Source: Clitopilus passeckerianus (lineage: Eukaryota; Basidiomycota; Agaricomycetes; Agaricales; Entolomataceae). From it: 64,000 nucleotides of DNA. Positions 1 through 12,525 of this stretch are shown here, piece by piece. The translations under genes and the position numbers were made by a program. The DNA lies in contig CALYLX010000142.1 of assembly GCA_944990035.1 (NCBI GenBank), forward strand, positions 186,001 through 250,000. Direction: 5' to 3'. The notes below the pieces were generated by a model, which worked only from the letters and a program-made list of their open reading frames with translations, did not search any database and was not told the DNA's origin. The first letter of the stretch is position 1; each line of letters opens with the position of its first letter.

Positions 1-278
1 AACGGATCAGACTTATTAATCTGCTGTGTATTAGGCATTGGATGTAGGAACAGCACCTGGTATCGCTGCTAATGTCAAGAGAATTGGCTAGATGTTTGTT
101 CAGGTCAAAAAAATAAGGTGGGCAGACCGGCTACCAGCTATCGTTCAAACTTCACTATCGCCAGGAAGGACGGCTCTAGTCCTAGCAGCCGGATTATAAA
201 CAAGAGGAATGTCATTTGTAAGAGAAAGTAAGCATAATATATTCGATAGCATGATCCGTAGTTACCCATTCGGCCAGA

Positions 279-3200
279 TCACATCCTGCCAGTCAGGCTC
301 CAGCCAGGGTTGTTGGACAAGACTTTGCCAACACCTCCTTCATATGTACCATCAATGTTGAGCTGGAGATCGGGCTTGACTGTGACATTCGGTTCCATGG
401 ACCACAACGCAACAGCAACGGTACTAAAGAATCGGATCACATTAATACAAGAACATGGGTAGGAAAATAAGAATATGCGTACTTGACACCTCTGTAGTCA
501 AGGATACCTTGATGAACGGGGAATTTGGACTGGGGTCTGCGTAGTGCGTCAGGAGCAGTTCACGAAGTGTTTAGGATTCAAACCAACCCGAGATTTCCAA
601 CACGTTTGCCCATCATCCATCCATTGACAAACAAGATTGCTCGGTAGGGTTGTCCGGGGGGTTCAGTGAACGTAAATGACATTGGAACGTCGAAGTCTTG
701 AGGAATAGACAGCTTGAATGTAGTCACGAAGAACCCGACACCTGCATCCGAATTTGGTATGCCCTGGTTGAGCTCTCGTGTAACCCAACGAGACGTATCA
801 AAACCAGGGAGATGCCATCCTTTACGTTCGGCAAAGAGACCGCCTTCGTTGAGAACGCCTAGATAACGGCCTTAGTATGCACTCCCACGTTGACAAGATC
901 GATGACTGACCTCTAGCCTTGTCAAGATAGCTGTGGCAGAGAGTTAATCTAGGCAGCGTAGTATCCAAGACGACTTACTTCTCATAGCCTCCGATCTTTC
1001 CTTGGACTTTCCAGGTCGTGAAGTTTCCGGAATCCGGCTTAACGCCCCTAATGCCGCGGGGGCTCTTACAGTTCTCAGGAGTTCCTACATTCACGATGTG
1101 AGTTGAACAGCAAGGGACTACAGTGTTACATACCCCAGCCCGTTTCGTTCAAACCCATATTATCCCGTCTGGTTTTTAGCACAGATCTCGATCCATGGTG
1201 AGACTCGCGCACCTGACTTACGGTGATCACATTGCCTTTTCCGGCTTTTACTGAGCCTTTTGGGAAGACGAACTTGTCATCGGTCTCTTCGAGGACTAGC
1301 TTGTTATTGGTGGAGCTTGAGCAGATTAGGGAGATATCACAGCGGACTTACTTCCCATACGACGTATTCAAGAAGACATCGTTCAGCCAAACTGTTGCAG
1401 CAAATGCTACAAGGACGCGTTAGCCATCTCGTGATTCGGTTTGAAACCACCTTACCTTCTCCACCATTTATAGAAAGGTTGACACTTTTCTCTGCACCCG
1501 TCGCATTGAAGTGGCCTCTCCATAGTACGATGTTCTCACAGCTGAAGGGGTGTGTTAGTAAGTCTGAAGGGCTAATACTATTTTGGTCTTACAACCCGTA
1601 ATCGCAGCCGTAGAGTGCTCTTCCGTCTCCATAATATGGTTTGAACCGGCTATTCGTCTCAGTTTTGTTGGAAATGGTCCAAGACTCGTCGTCAAAACCA
1701 GCCTCAATTTCGGGCAGGCTGTTCTGATATCTCCACCCAGTCAATTTGGGCACAGCGACGCGGGAGGCAGCAGCGCCGTCCACCTGCAGCTCTCCAACGA
1801 AGATTCCCTGAATCGTCGTAGCTGAAGAGGTTGAGTGACTGACAGAGACAGGCTTCCCGTTCCACGTGATGGAACGGACGCTACGAGGTGCGATGACAGT
1901 CAGTTTGGTGTTGGCCTTCAGATCACCCGCCAACGCCAATGCAGATCCAGAAAGTTCGGCTCCTCTAACAAGGTATGGTCCACCAACCAAAATCGATTGG
2001 TTGGTTCCGGTACCCCAATAGTTCTTCAAAGGATCGGATGCTTTGCCTGCGATTGTCGGCGACCAAAATGTTCCAGCGGTAGTCGTATCCGCAAACAAAA
2101 TGAGTTGCTTTTCCGAGTCCCAAATTGTCGTCAAGCCTCCTGCACCCTTGCGAATATTGAGCATGGACATTTTGGACGGAGTACCAGTGACGTCACGGGA
2201 TATAGTGATAAATGAGTTGGTACGGGAACCGCTGGTACCAGTGAGGGGAAGAACGACTTCGTGCTCCTGGTCCTGATCGCCGTACAAGAAGAGAACGTCT
2301 CTTCCATCAATGGTTCCAGCGAAGAGGACTTGTGAGGTCGAGTACAGAAGTCGAGAGGAGCCGAAGGCGTAGTCGGTCAGGATGAGTTTTGACTGCCTTC
2401 CATTAAGGGTAATAGCCGAAGCTTTGAGAGGGACCTGCAGGGCACCGATGGAAGACTGTACGTGAATCTTGAATTCCGTAGGAGTGCTGTGATCAATAGG
2501 AAACTGCGCCATCATAGCGTGCGGCTGAACTCGCATTATAGCAGAGTCATTTTGACGAACAATATAAAAGCCAGCTCCGGTATCGGGATTCCTGAGATAC
2601 GTAGCGAAGGTGGGTCGTGAACTCGATAATGAAGCGTCCAGACCAGTCAATGTATCGGCAATCCAATCGGTCTTGTAAAACTCAGGAGAGCTCCTCAAAA
2701 ATAGGCCTTGGCGCTTGATCTCGACGTATTTGCTGGTGAGCTCACTTGATTCCTTGATGTGCGAATTCCGAGGTTAGCCCATCTACAGGAACTTGAAGAT
2801 ATTCTTGGACGTACTGCTGACCCATAGTCGTATGAAGTATACACCCCGGGAAGGGTAGCGCCCCCCAAGACGTACCACTGCCATATGTCATCAGATAAGA
2901 TAGCAAACCCAGGCTCTAGATACGTACCCGTAGAACGTGTAGTAGCTTATCATCTTCGCATTGCTCGCCCACAGCATATGGTAGAAGACTTGCTCATACT
3001 CCGGCCCAGTGAGCTGCCTGTATCCTTCGTAACCTATGGGTGAAAACAAGATGATTATGGCTAAGTTATGACATTGAGGTGGCGAACATACCAGGCGAAG
3101 TTGGACCCCAGGCATCAGCTGAGCCACCTTGAAATTCTACGAAGGAAGATGAGAAAACGTCATATTTTTGGGAAAGTTAGCTTACCTGGGATGTACCAAG

Positions 3201-4577
3201 GTTGAGACGGATTCACGTCCGAGTGGTAGGAATGATAATCGGTTGGAACCGGTTGCCAAACATCGGGAGCGGAGCAATTGTAGCGTCGTACAAGTCAACA
3301 GCGCCCTTGAAACGAGACATCAGCACCGATATCAGTATTTGAAGAGTCGAGAGTTTCATACAGTTCCATTGATGAAGTTACGACGAGGACCAGCGTCATT
3401 GTATGTCAGAGGTACAGAAACGGTCGAGTTGTGGTAGTAAGCCTCCAGGTCGGCGAAGTATTCACCTTGCGGCGCTGGATCCTGACCAAATTCGTTATCT
3501 AGTGGGTGAAATGAACACCTGCGGGTCGAAAATGAGAGATAGCTCACATACCAACTTGCCAAGCTAGACGAGAGTCAACAAGTGTTCATTCACAAAAATG
3601 AAAGGGCGTACCAATAATGGGACCATCATGACCGATCTGGTTTGGCGTACCAGCCTTCACCATAGCTTCGACATACGGGATCCAGGCCACCTTCCAGCAT
3701 TGATATACTGTCGGAAGTTGAATTGGAAATGAGTGGCACGTACAGGTCCTGTAAAGCGGTCAGATATAAGGTTCGTTGGAACTAAATAATTTCATACCTG
3801 GTCGGAAAACAATCCAGACACCAGCCTCCTTCGCTGCATCAAAGAGAGGCTGCAAAGCACGGAAGCCGTCCAACTCAATGACGCCCCGAGATGGATTCAC
3901 GAGGCCCATATGAATGTAGACGCTGACGGAGTTCATTCCGGCTGCCTTGATCTTCTGTAGGATGTCAGGCCATAACGAAGGAACTGGAAGTCTGAAAGTA
4001 TGGAATTCTCCGCCACTACGACGCTTGTCAGCTGTGGCATTGGATTAGACGAGGGATACTCACTGGAGAAATACTCTCTGATCTCGAAGGAATAGAGAAT
4101 AATTGTCAAAGCGGACTTGGGAATGATCCCAGCCTAAGGCATCCTTTGGGATAAGGGATTGGCGGCCATATAACCCAGTTCTTCTGGCTTGCACATTGAT
4201 GGAGGAATACGATCCCAAGAACGAAAGAGCAGCGAGTGCAATAACGTAGGTCCCAAGGCGACCGAACGCAGAACTGAATTCGCCGCTATTTTCGCGCATT
4301 CTCAAGTCGCTTAGAAGCTGCAGTGCTGGCTTCTTGATGTGGTTTTGCTCCACAGCGAAACGCGATGTTCGACTGAAGAAGCGTTATATGTTCGCGAATC
4401 TCGTAGTCGCATGACCAGAAGAAGCCAGGTAGATCAGGATTTACGTCGAGGTGGGCCGTACTATGGGCCGTTCTAGGGAGCGAAGGCGTGAATGGCTCGT
4501 ACGCGGACCGCCCCTCCGCCCTCCCCGCGAAGTTGGCATTGAAGGGAAGAGAGGAGCTTGTTTCTTGCGTGGCCAAT
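279..4577 (-). pseudogene. GH35 beta-galactosidase gene, multi-exon, apparently degraded
   Basis: GH35 enzymes release terminal beta-galactose from plant polysaccharides. Spliced minus-strand exons follow the large fungal GH35 plan: a type II membrane anchor near 4240, the VRFDNYSLFLRDQRVFL strand, FRPGPYINA near 3800-3690, the acid/base Glu in WQVDNEFGQ near 3500, then the beta domains (continuous open exon 1600-2741) and jelly-roll exons ending in a TGA at 279-281. Several lesions are visible. The start position reads TTG, with no in-frame ATG. About 25 family-conserved codons are missing, with a frame change, after GPYINA (about 3690). A further frame-changing loss follows AVDLY (about 3290). 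The GTSWGG stretch near 2860 has one G too few. Splice sites elsewhere are canonical. I infer a recently degraded gene; consensus errors could explain the one-base lesion but not the larger losses. Confidence 0.7.
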
Positions 4578-4853
4578 GACTAGCTCATTGATGGCGATGG
4601 AGATTTAGAAGATCTTGTCAAGGTTGTATAATGAGTTGGAACTGTATTCCGGTTTACATGGACACTGAACGACTGGAAGAACTAAGGGTAGACGTTGAAC
4701 GTTGAGTTGCAGATGGTCAAAGTTCTAATTCAAGCGGCCTGTCACACAAGACGACATCACGATCTGTAGTGTCACAGAAGATCGGCGATATCCGAGGTTA
4801 GCCCAACGCAACCTTGCCTTCGAGAAGCCATTTGGCTGCACATGAACAGCTTC

Positions 4854-5642
4854 TCAATTTTCCGTGTTGGCTCTCCCGAAGGCATTCATCAGAGTTCTAC
4901 CCTGCTCGACCAACTCATCAAGAACCAAAAATAGGAAGCTATTGAGAGGCAGATACAAGGGCAAATCATCTGTTACAGTAGACCTGACACTTTTCAAACT
5001 CTCCATAGGCTGTCCAACAACCTCGAACGTCCCAACGTGAACACCCTGTCGTTCCAAAGCCTCAAAGCATGAGCGACGAGCCCAGGAAGCTTCAGCATCC
5101 AGCAATCATTACGTCACCATGTCGCTGTCAGGCTTGTCTGTGAAGAAATGTACATGTTCCTCATAGTCACGAAGTAATGATAATCCTGACCCTGAATAAA
5201 TCGTAGTTCATCTCCTGTTTCTAGCAAGCCAGCCTGCAAATCGTTGCCTGCACTGGTGACTGATTGCCCAGTCGGATCAATGTGATCACCAGTTTCGGGC
5301 TGAAATGGCAACGCCCTCTGAAGGCACCGCCACAATCGGATCTGTTTTTTTTTTCTCTTGATGTGATGTTACGTACGCCGCCATGAGTTTGCTGAAGATT
5401 GTTCACAGCGAAAGCTCTGCCTACACATTATGACCGCTGGTTCCATCAGGATAATTGGGCGTTCGTATTTGTTCCCTGTCCAGGATCACTGCAATTTTCC
5501 TACACCGACCTCCAAGTTTTGACCCACATATGATCGAAAGGAGCATCGAAAGCGCCGAATTGCTCAGCATGTTGCCGACCGGTGCCTCGTTCTCGACGAC
5601 CAGGACGGTGATAAGATGCTCTTCACAAGCTCTCGGCCTCAT
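4854..5642 (-). other. Possible small gene or gene remnant of unknown function
   Basis: Several adjacent minus-strand open stretches read like coding sequence. One starts at an ATG at 5642. A second, near 5400-5350, ends at a plausible GTACGT donor, and its partner exon starts after an AACAG near 5343. A third segment ends at 4854 and contains a Leu-rich helix followed by LDELVEQG. The pieces change frame, and I could not join them into one continuous product. No domain is recognised. It lies head-to-head with the FAD oxidase at 5760, so the two would share an intergenic region of about 120 bp. It could also be a relic or chance open frames. Confidence 0.25.
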
Positions 5643-5713
5643 TCAGGGCAGTGTCCGGCGGCGCTTGACGCTGTGAGCAGTTGTCATGTTTTATGATAAT
5701 AATGCCTGTCGTG

Positions 5714-5720
5714 TATATAA
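5714..5720 (+). promoter_or_regulatory. TATA box of the FAD-linked oxidase gene
   Basis: A perfect TATATAA lies 40 nt upstream of the ATG at 5760. This spacing implies a very short 5' leader. Confidence 0.55.
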
Positions 5721-5759
5721 GGGTTGACAGCGTGGAGGTACAATGCCCACCATCGCCCC

Positions 5760-8308
5760 ATGCTTTCTTCAGTCGCCTTATTATCTCTCCTAGCTTCGGG
5801 AGTGGCTGCTCAGACGCCAGACCAGCTACCTCTGGTTCAACCATATGACCACTTACACAGATCTCATGAATGGAATAGGCTGAAATCGGAAGTCGGAGAT
5901 CGTCTCTTCGAAGGGAGTCCCTTGGCGGAGCCATGCTTCACAGAGGGTTTTGACTCAAGCTCGTGCAGAAAGATACGTCAGGGATACACCAGCGAAGGTC
6001 CGTCCACCGACTTCGAGTCTGAACTCACATCTCACCTCTACCCAGAGTCTATAACTGCGGTCTTCGGTGGTTACGTGCAGGCGCAATGGGGCGCCTGCCA
6101 AGCCACTGGGCAGCAATGCTTGCTGAGCAGCGGGAACCCCAACGATATCACCCCAACTCAGCCTCCACAGCAATGTGAGTCCGGCAGCGTATCTCAGTAC
6201 TATGTACGTTCTTCAACGAACTGTTCCTTGCGAAACACTGACAGAGCTGATGATATCATGCAGATTGATGTCCAAGACGCCAAAGATGTCGCTGCGGCTT
6301 TCAAGTTCTCCAGGAATACCAAAACACCTTTGGTGGTGAAGAATACCGGCGTGAGTACCCGATGCCAAGATAGATACCGGGTGTACTGATATGGTTCGAA
6401 TTGCTCAGCACGATTACAAAGGCCGGAGTAGCGCTCCAAGCTCTTTGGCGCTCTGGGTGAGTTCTTTGCCCCGACTTTGATCACTGAAACTGAACCGTCG
6501 GTCTAGACTCACAACCTGAAGAATGTACGGATGCTTGACATATCAATCAGTTTCATTCGCTGATGAATCTTTGTAGACTTCGTTGGACACCGAATTCGTA
6601 CCTGAAGGATGCACAGAATCGAGTCCGGGTGTAACAATGGGTGTAAGCCGGTCGTTCATCTATTCATATTTGATAACCGCTCACATCCGTTCCAGGCTGG
6701 TGTACAATGGAGCGAGGCATATGGATTTGCAGAAGCTCACAACATCACACTCGTGGGAGGTAAGGCAGCCCTATCGATTGCATCATGAGCAGACCTTTGA
6801 ACGCACTCAACAGGTAGCGACAAGACAGTCGGAGCGGCTGGCGGATGGCTGCAGGTACACAGAGATAACGTTTTTGGTGATACAGTCTAGCTAACAAGAA
6901 TGTCCTCAGGGCGGTGGACACGGCGCTCTTTCCAATACGATGGGACTTGGTGCTGACAGAGTGGTAAGCGCGCATTCCACCATCATCATCTGGCTATCTG
7001 ACCTCTCACGTTTTGAAAGTTACAATACAAGGTCGTGACGCCTGACGGTGTTCTACGGGTCGCTAACGAGTGTCAGAATGAGGATCTCTTCTGGGCTCTC
7101 CGTGGAGGTACGGCCTTTTCGTCTTCCCGAAACATGCACTCACTGACTTTTTTGGCAAGGTGGTGGTGGTACCTTCGGTGTCGTCCTTGAGGCTACTGTC
7201 CTTGCATCACCTCAGGTCACCCTTCAAACCATCATTCTCGGCTTCCCAGCTTCTGCCGAGAAGAACAAGGAGATGTGGGAGATCTTGACCGATAACGGTC
7301 TCAGGTGGGCTGAAGAAGGCTGGGGGGGCTTCTCTACTGGTGGTGTCGCCATCCTCATCAATCCCAAAATCTCTAAAGAGGACGCTGAAATGTCTCTGGC
7401 ACCTCTTATCGAGTTTGGAAAACGTCTTCAGGATTCAGGTGTACCCAACGCATCGTTGACAGTCACCGAGTTCCCCAGCTGGCACGCCTTCTTTGATGCT
7501 TTCAGCCGCAGCCATGTCGCAGTACATTTTCCTACCTCACTGGAATGCCGGTTCAGTTGACCTGACCACACCCCCATTAGATTACCGGTAAAAACCTCGC
7601 ACTGGCCTCCCGGTTGATCAACAAAGATGCCTTCAAGACGCCGGAGAAGAGGTCGGCTCTCGTCGATGGCCTGCTCAAATCCGACGCAGCAACACCCGGT
7701 CTCATCATTCTCATCAGCGCCCCATCTACCTTCCCAGCGCGCAAAGGCGCTACGAGCGTTACCGAAGCCTGGAGAGACAGTGTCTACCACATTACTGTTG
7801 TCTCATCCTGGGAATGGAACGCGACCTTGACGGAGAAGAGAAGCCATTATGATGCTGTGAGCGCGTCTGTTGATCACCTGAGGAAGATTACTCCAGATGC
7901 CGCATATGTCGTATGTTGTTTTATTCATGATCCGTCTATGTCGCGATATCGCTGAGCTTTTGTTCTCTACAGAATGAAGCTGATGTCTATGAACCTAACT
8001 TCCAAGGTACGTCTCGCTTTTGTTTTCTCTTGTTCTTTCTCTCACGAATGAACAGAGACCTTCTGGGGAACCAACTACCCCGAGCTCTTGCGTATCAAGA
8101 AGAAATAGTACGCCACCCCCGTCGTTTCTTGTGTTTGCGTTCGACGTCTGACATTCTTTTCTCTCCTCCAGTGACCCTGAACATCTTCTTGACTGCTGGC
8201 ACTGTGGTAAGCGAATTCAATTTCGAGAGAACGATTTTGACAGCTTCTGACGTTGAACTCATAGTTGGCTGGAATCCTGATTCGCCCAGATTCTCTTGCT
8301 ACCTCTGA
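5760..8308 (+). CDS. Secreted FAD-linked oxidoreductase (berberine-bridge-enzyme-like, VAO family)
   Basis: Fifteen exons join without any lesion into 588 residues: 5760-6203, 6264-6350, 6409-6456, 6507-6524, 6577-6642, 6696-6759, 6814-6854, 6910-6963, 7020-7107, 7160-7521, 7581-7910, 7973-8006, 8056-8107, 8172-8206 and 8265-8308. An N-terminal hydrophobic segment of about 18 residues is a signal peptide. The PCMH-type FAD-binding domain has KNTGHDYKGRS, whose His178 is the expected 8-alpha-histidyl-FAD site. GGGHGALSNTMGLGADRV and the Gly-rich LRGGGGGTFGVV also match. The BBE C-terminal signature CWHCVGWNPDS closes the protein. The Cys that adds a second flavin bond in true BBEs is not seen in the GAAGGWLQGGGHG segment, so attachment is probably by His only. 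Family members oxidise sugars, alcohols or alkaloids with O2; the substrate here cannot be read. The fourth exon is only 18 nt. Confidence 0.93.
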
Positions 8309-10117
8309 TATGCTCACGCTGCCAAGTTTTTGTGGAGTATCATACAATAGACAGTCGGTATCATTGACAGTTTCTCGTATTCATTTTTACATACATATGT
8401 ACACTTTCAGACACAGTTGTAATGCTAATGCAGTCCTGTTCCTCACCTCCGTAATTTTACTTGTTCGGTTGGTTTTGTGCGGAATCCTCTGGCCGGGTTG
8501 CCCGACTCATTGCTTCGAGACTGTTCCTCTGTTTCTCACGGCCAACGGACCTGACGGATATAAAACACGTTCATTGCACTCACTATCGAAAATGTCAGAA
8601 TTGACATTTTGACAGGTTACTTTGGGACCTTTTTGAGTCTTGACAGCTCGAAAGTGGATGACGCGATCGTAACCTACTTTTGCGTGTCGCGCTAGTTGGA
8701 CGGACGACAATCCCTGCGTGGATTATGCCTGAGGACACTGTCCACCTTTTTTCAGGCAGTAGCCCATGTGTCGTTTCTATTAGACCCCAGAGCTCCTCAT
8801 CGAGGGTAGTATTGGCAGGGCAAGCCTCAAAATTGAAGGTCGTCGACGGTCGCCCTCAATTATCTTCAGGGGCATCCTGATCCGTCGAGTCTTAGCTCTC
8901 CGAGGAAATGAAAGCTAGGGTCACCGGTAGCGACACGGAAAGGGACATGCCGTTTAGCGCCGAAGCTTAGCGTAGGTACTACAGTGAGTCAGAAGTTCCT
9001 TCAGTGAAGTCTCTCAAAAACTTCTCCAAGGCGGTCAGAATTCGCCAGAACTTTGGATGCAGAGATAGGCCGAGATTTCGACATAGATCCATACCGAGCT
9101 CGGATCGAAGTGAGATCATCAGCCAACTCCAAGGCGCGGAGCACAAGTGGGAAAAGCTTCTTGCCGTCGGGAGCATGAGACAATCAACACGTCTCCAGGA
9201 TCGCTGATGATATCCCTCACGAGTCACGACAACTGACAATTGAGCACAACGATGTATTGGGAGATTTTGTGTCAATCACCAGTCAATCATAAAGAAAACG
9301 CGGACCATACGAGTGGCAGTGAGCGCTGTACTCCTGGTCGATGCAGAGCAGAGGTACAAACTGTGAAAATCCTCTGTATTCATTGAGAAAGTGATGATAA
9401 TCACAGACCACGGTTGTCGGACGCACTGTGGGGGGCCGTTTCTGAGCAACCCTTGGCACCAGGCAGGTGGAAGATTGCACCCGACGTCAGATGGGCATAC
9501 ATACGTTTCCCAGCACTGTTGGCGCGAAGTTGGAGTAGGACTTGATGAATGGGCTCTTTTCTCCGGAAGTAAATGAACAGCTGTAATGCTCTTTATTCGC
9601 AAATCCGGTCATCAGCTTGTTCGGCTTCCAAATTACGAAAAACAACACGATCATTGTCTCCACAGGGGGACTTATAATTGAAGAAATACAATACTGCGTC
9701 CTCGAGTAGGGTTGTGTCGTGAACGAGCATTCAATTGGGTGCATGCCTGAGTGGAGTGAGAGTTTGGTGGACACGTGGGGTAAACCTCCCTGATGGCTAC
9801 CGTTTTTGTACGCGAGCAAGGCTAAACCGTTTTTGGAAATGGACTATGATGTGGTTTCAATGGAAAACTCGGTAAAAAAACATAATTCAACGACAACATC
9901 GCTCCTTTATCACGAACAACTCGTGGTACTACTTCCGTTTCTTCTTTCCCAACGACCCCTCTGTTTATGCCGTCGAACGGTCTCTGCTAACTGCTTTGCT
10001 TTCATTCGACGCCTCCAGAGGCTCGCCCACACTCTTTTACAACATAGACACTCTCTTGACACAAGAAATTGACCACGAAACGGAAAAACCAAGAGTCTCA
10101 TAACTCCGATAGACATC
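8309..10117. other. Intergenic region, no supported gene
   Basis: I see no convincing gene. A 60-codon minus-strand open stretch at 9001-9183 looks weakly coding (charged and Leu-rich) but has no usable start and no joinable neighbour. Near 8590-8609 there is a short inverted repeat (AAAATGTCA / TGACATTTT). Confidence 0.5.
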
Positions 10118-11857
10118 ATGCATCTCGCACGGGTCTCAATAGAACACTCTCGTGTCTCTCGCAAAATTTTGGAAGAAGTTGAGGGTCGCGCGCTCATCAA
10201 CCTCCCGAAGCCTCTTCCTTCGATCCCACTCATTGGCGGTCTTCTCGACCCCATCCTTACCCCGCTCATTGCTGGGCCCAAGTCTACTGCGCCTGCACCG
10301 CAGCCGACCACCACACCACCTTCTGGTGGTGACTCCGGAAATGGCAATGGAGATGGCGATGGAAACGGTGACGGAAATGGCAATGGCAATGATGACGGAG
10401 GGAATAACAATGGTGGAGGAAACAGCAATACAGGCGGCTCATCCAACGGTGCTACTCCAACCAGCCCTGGTACTTCTGGCCCTACATCATCCCCTGCCCC
10501 GGGCACCGACGAGAATGGCCAACCCACCCCCTCAGGTGGCGACGACGACAACTCTACCGGTATCCACACCAACACCCACTCGACCAATCTCAGCGGTGGA
10601 AGTGTCTCCAACGCAGGCTCTGATCCCAACAAAGGAGACTCAGACTCTGATTCTGATTCTTCCGACACCACTCACACAGGAGGTTCATCCTCAGTGACGA
10701 AGACCGGAGGCGTTATCCACTCCTCCGGTCCCACCCCAACTGGTGTCACTCCCGACGGTACCAACGGTATCAGCACGCCAGGCGGCGGAGATGTCAACTC
10801 TGCTTCAGGAGGAGGTCTCTCCAAGGGCGCCATCGCCGGCATTCTCGTCGTCGTAGTCCTCATCCTCCTCGCCCTCCTGTTCCTTGTCCTCCGCAGACGA
10901 TCCAACTCCCTCCGCAAGGACCGCCGCAACAGGTGGTGGAACAGGGTCGGCTTCGGTGGCGCAGGCAACCGCGAGTCATACCACTCTGAGAAGTCCGGCG
11001 GGAGAGGGTCTCCTTCCCCTGGCGTCCGCGCTAGCTTCAGGAGCAGCTTCGCTACCACCGTCGACCAATCCCAAACTCCCAGAGACACCAGCTCATGGAC
11101 CATGATCCCACCTCTCCCGCCTGTAGCTGAGATTGATCCCTTCCGCCGTTCGCCCTCAACTACACCTGTTCTAGTCTCATTTGATAACTCCCACCTGAAC
11201 CTCGACAATGAAGTTCGACGTTTGTCGGTCAACAGCGTCGGAACCAACGAATCAGGTGTCCAATACCTCTTCGCTCCACCCAGCCCACACGTCGCCGACT
11301 CTGGCACACCCATGTCAGTTCGCCCATTCTCACCCTCGGAATCATTCGCTTTCCCCGCCCCTCCCAAGGAACGTAACAGCGCCACGCCAAGCCGTTCCTC
11401 GTCGGTAACCTACAAGACAGCACAACAGATCACTCCTGTCCCGCCTACACCCGCAGTACCTACCCCTAACCCCTTCGCCGACCCAGTCGCCGTCGGCGTG
11501 CGCGTCTCCTCCGCCTCCGCCTCATCCGTTGTGGGTGTGGGTGAGCAAACCGAATTCAACGAGATCGAGGTCATCTGCCGTCCGTTCCAGCCTTCGCGCC
11601 CTGACGAGCTTCGCGTCTCCGTCCATGACAACGTGAAGATTCTACAGGTGTACAACGATGGCTGGGCTGTCGTCGAAAGGCTTGCAGGAGCTGGTGAGGG
11701 ACCGAGGGAGAGTCTGAACGAGGACGAGTTGAGGACGGGGTTGATCCCTGTGGATTGTTTCCGTCCCGTTGGACAGGATTTGTCCAGCTTCTTCAATGAG
11801 AAGCGGGTCAGCAGCTTGCTTTACGCGGACAGCGCCCAGAACCCATTCGAGCCTTGA
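10118..11857 (+). CDS. Single-pass membrane protein with a C-terminal SH3 domain
   Basis: A single open frame of 579 residues starts at an ATG in tagacatcATG context. An N-terminal Pro/Leu-rich stretch is followed by about 170 residues of Gly/Asn/Asp- and Ser/Thr-rich low-complexity sequence, presumably extracellular and glycosylated. Residues about 238-260 form one strongly hydrophobic membrane helix, capped by LRRRSNSLRKDRR as a cytoplasmic stop-transfer signal. The cytoplasmic part is Ser/Pro-rich and ends in an SH3 domain at about 482-551, with SRPDEL, DGWAVVERL and GLIPVDCF typical of the fold. The layout suggests a cell-surface sensor or cortical scaffold that binds proline-rich partners, as in osmosensing or polarity complexes. 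That role is inference. No clear signal peptide is visible, so an upstream exon may be missing. Confidence 0.85.
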   Translation: MHLARVSIEHSRVSRKILEEVEGRALINLPKPLPSIPLIGGLLDPILTPLIAGPKSTAPAPQPTTTPPSGGDSGNGNGDGDGNGDGNGNGNDDGGNNNGGGNSNTGGSSNGATPTSPGTSGPTSSPAPGTDENGQPTPSGGDDDNSTGIHTNTHSTNLSGGSVSNAGSDPNKGDSDSDSDSSDTTHTGGSSSVTKTGGVIHSSGPTPTGVTPDGTNGISTPGGGDVNSASGGGLSKGAIAGILVVVVLILLALLFLVLRRRSNSLRKDRRNRWWNRVGFGGAGNRESYHSEKSGGRGSPSPGVRASFRSSFATTVDQSQTPRDTSSWTMIPPLPPVAEIDPFRRSPSTTPVLVSFDNSHLNLDNEVRRLSVNSVGTNESGVQYLFAPPSPHVADSGTPMSVRPFSPSESFAFPAPPKERNSATPSRSSSVTYKTAQQITPVPPTPAVPTPNPFADPVAVGVRVSSASASSVVGVGEQTEFNEIEVICRPFQPSRPDELRVSVHDNVKILQVYNDGWAVVERLAGAGEGPRESLNEDELRTGLIPVDCFRPVGQDLSSFFNEKRVSSLLYADSAQNPFEP

Positions 11858-12525
11858 TCATTGAGGATCGGAGCAGCTTTGGCTGTGGAAATATAGCACC
11901 TTGGACTCGACACTTATAGCAACCACTGAAAACCTTGTATCTCTTACCCTTCGTACACCTTGACCCCGACCTTACACTTTACTACACGTCCCCTTTGGAC
12001 CCTATTATTATTCTGTTCTCATTCTCACGTTTTTGACGAGCTTGCATTCATATACACTATTTGTGCACGCTTAGAGATGTACGGACCGTGCTTTCATGTT
12101 GTACCATTCTTGTACTCATTACCAGTATTGCCTTCAACATCTCTTTTTTCTTACCCCACTTATGCTTCGCTCAGAACACACTTGACGTATACCCTTCATA
12201 TACTTACACATTCAAAGTCAGGTTGTATGTATATACCTTGGAACAAGGTTATGCCGTTGTATATCCCGTTTAATTATCGGTCAATTAGGTGTCGTTTGGA
12301 GTCAAATACCCCGAAGGGTTTGTGTGTGGTAATAGCGAGATGGTTGCAAGGTAGATTCAATTGTGATAGTAAGAATCAAAAGACGAAAGGAGAGTATAAA
12401 TCCATCCTGAGTAAGGTAAACCAATACGGTATCTTTCACAGTAGATATGAATAAAGAAAACTTGAAATTTGCGAAAATCCTGAAAATACTTGAGGGAGCG
12501 ACGAAAGTCCTATTCGGGAGTAGAA
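11858..12525. other. Convergent 3' intergenic region
   Basis: T-rich, low-coding sequence separates the SH3 gene (plus) from the unknown gene at 12526-13286 (minus). It probably holds both 3' UTRs. No other feature is seen. Confidence 0.5.

Noticed and set aside
1583..2276. Plus-strand frames across the GH35 gene
   Set aside because: They are antisense to the strongly conserved GH35 beta-domain exon.
9001..9275. Minus-strand open frames of 60-98 codons as a gene
   Set aside because: No ATG start in the coding-like frame, no joinable exon, and an overlapping frame equally long.
10152..10697. 181-codon plus frame and 253-codon minus frame over the SH3 gene
   Set aside because: They are shadows of the repetitive Gly/Ser-rich coding sequence in the main 579-codon frame.
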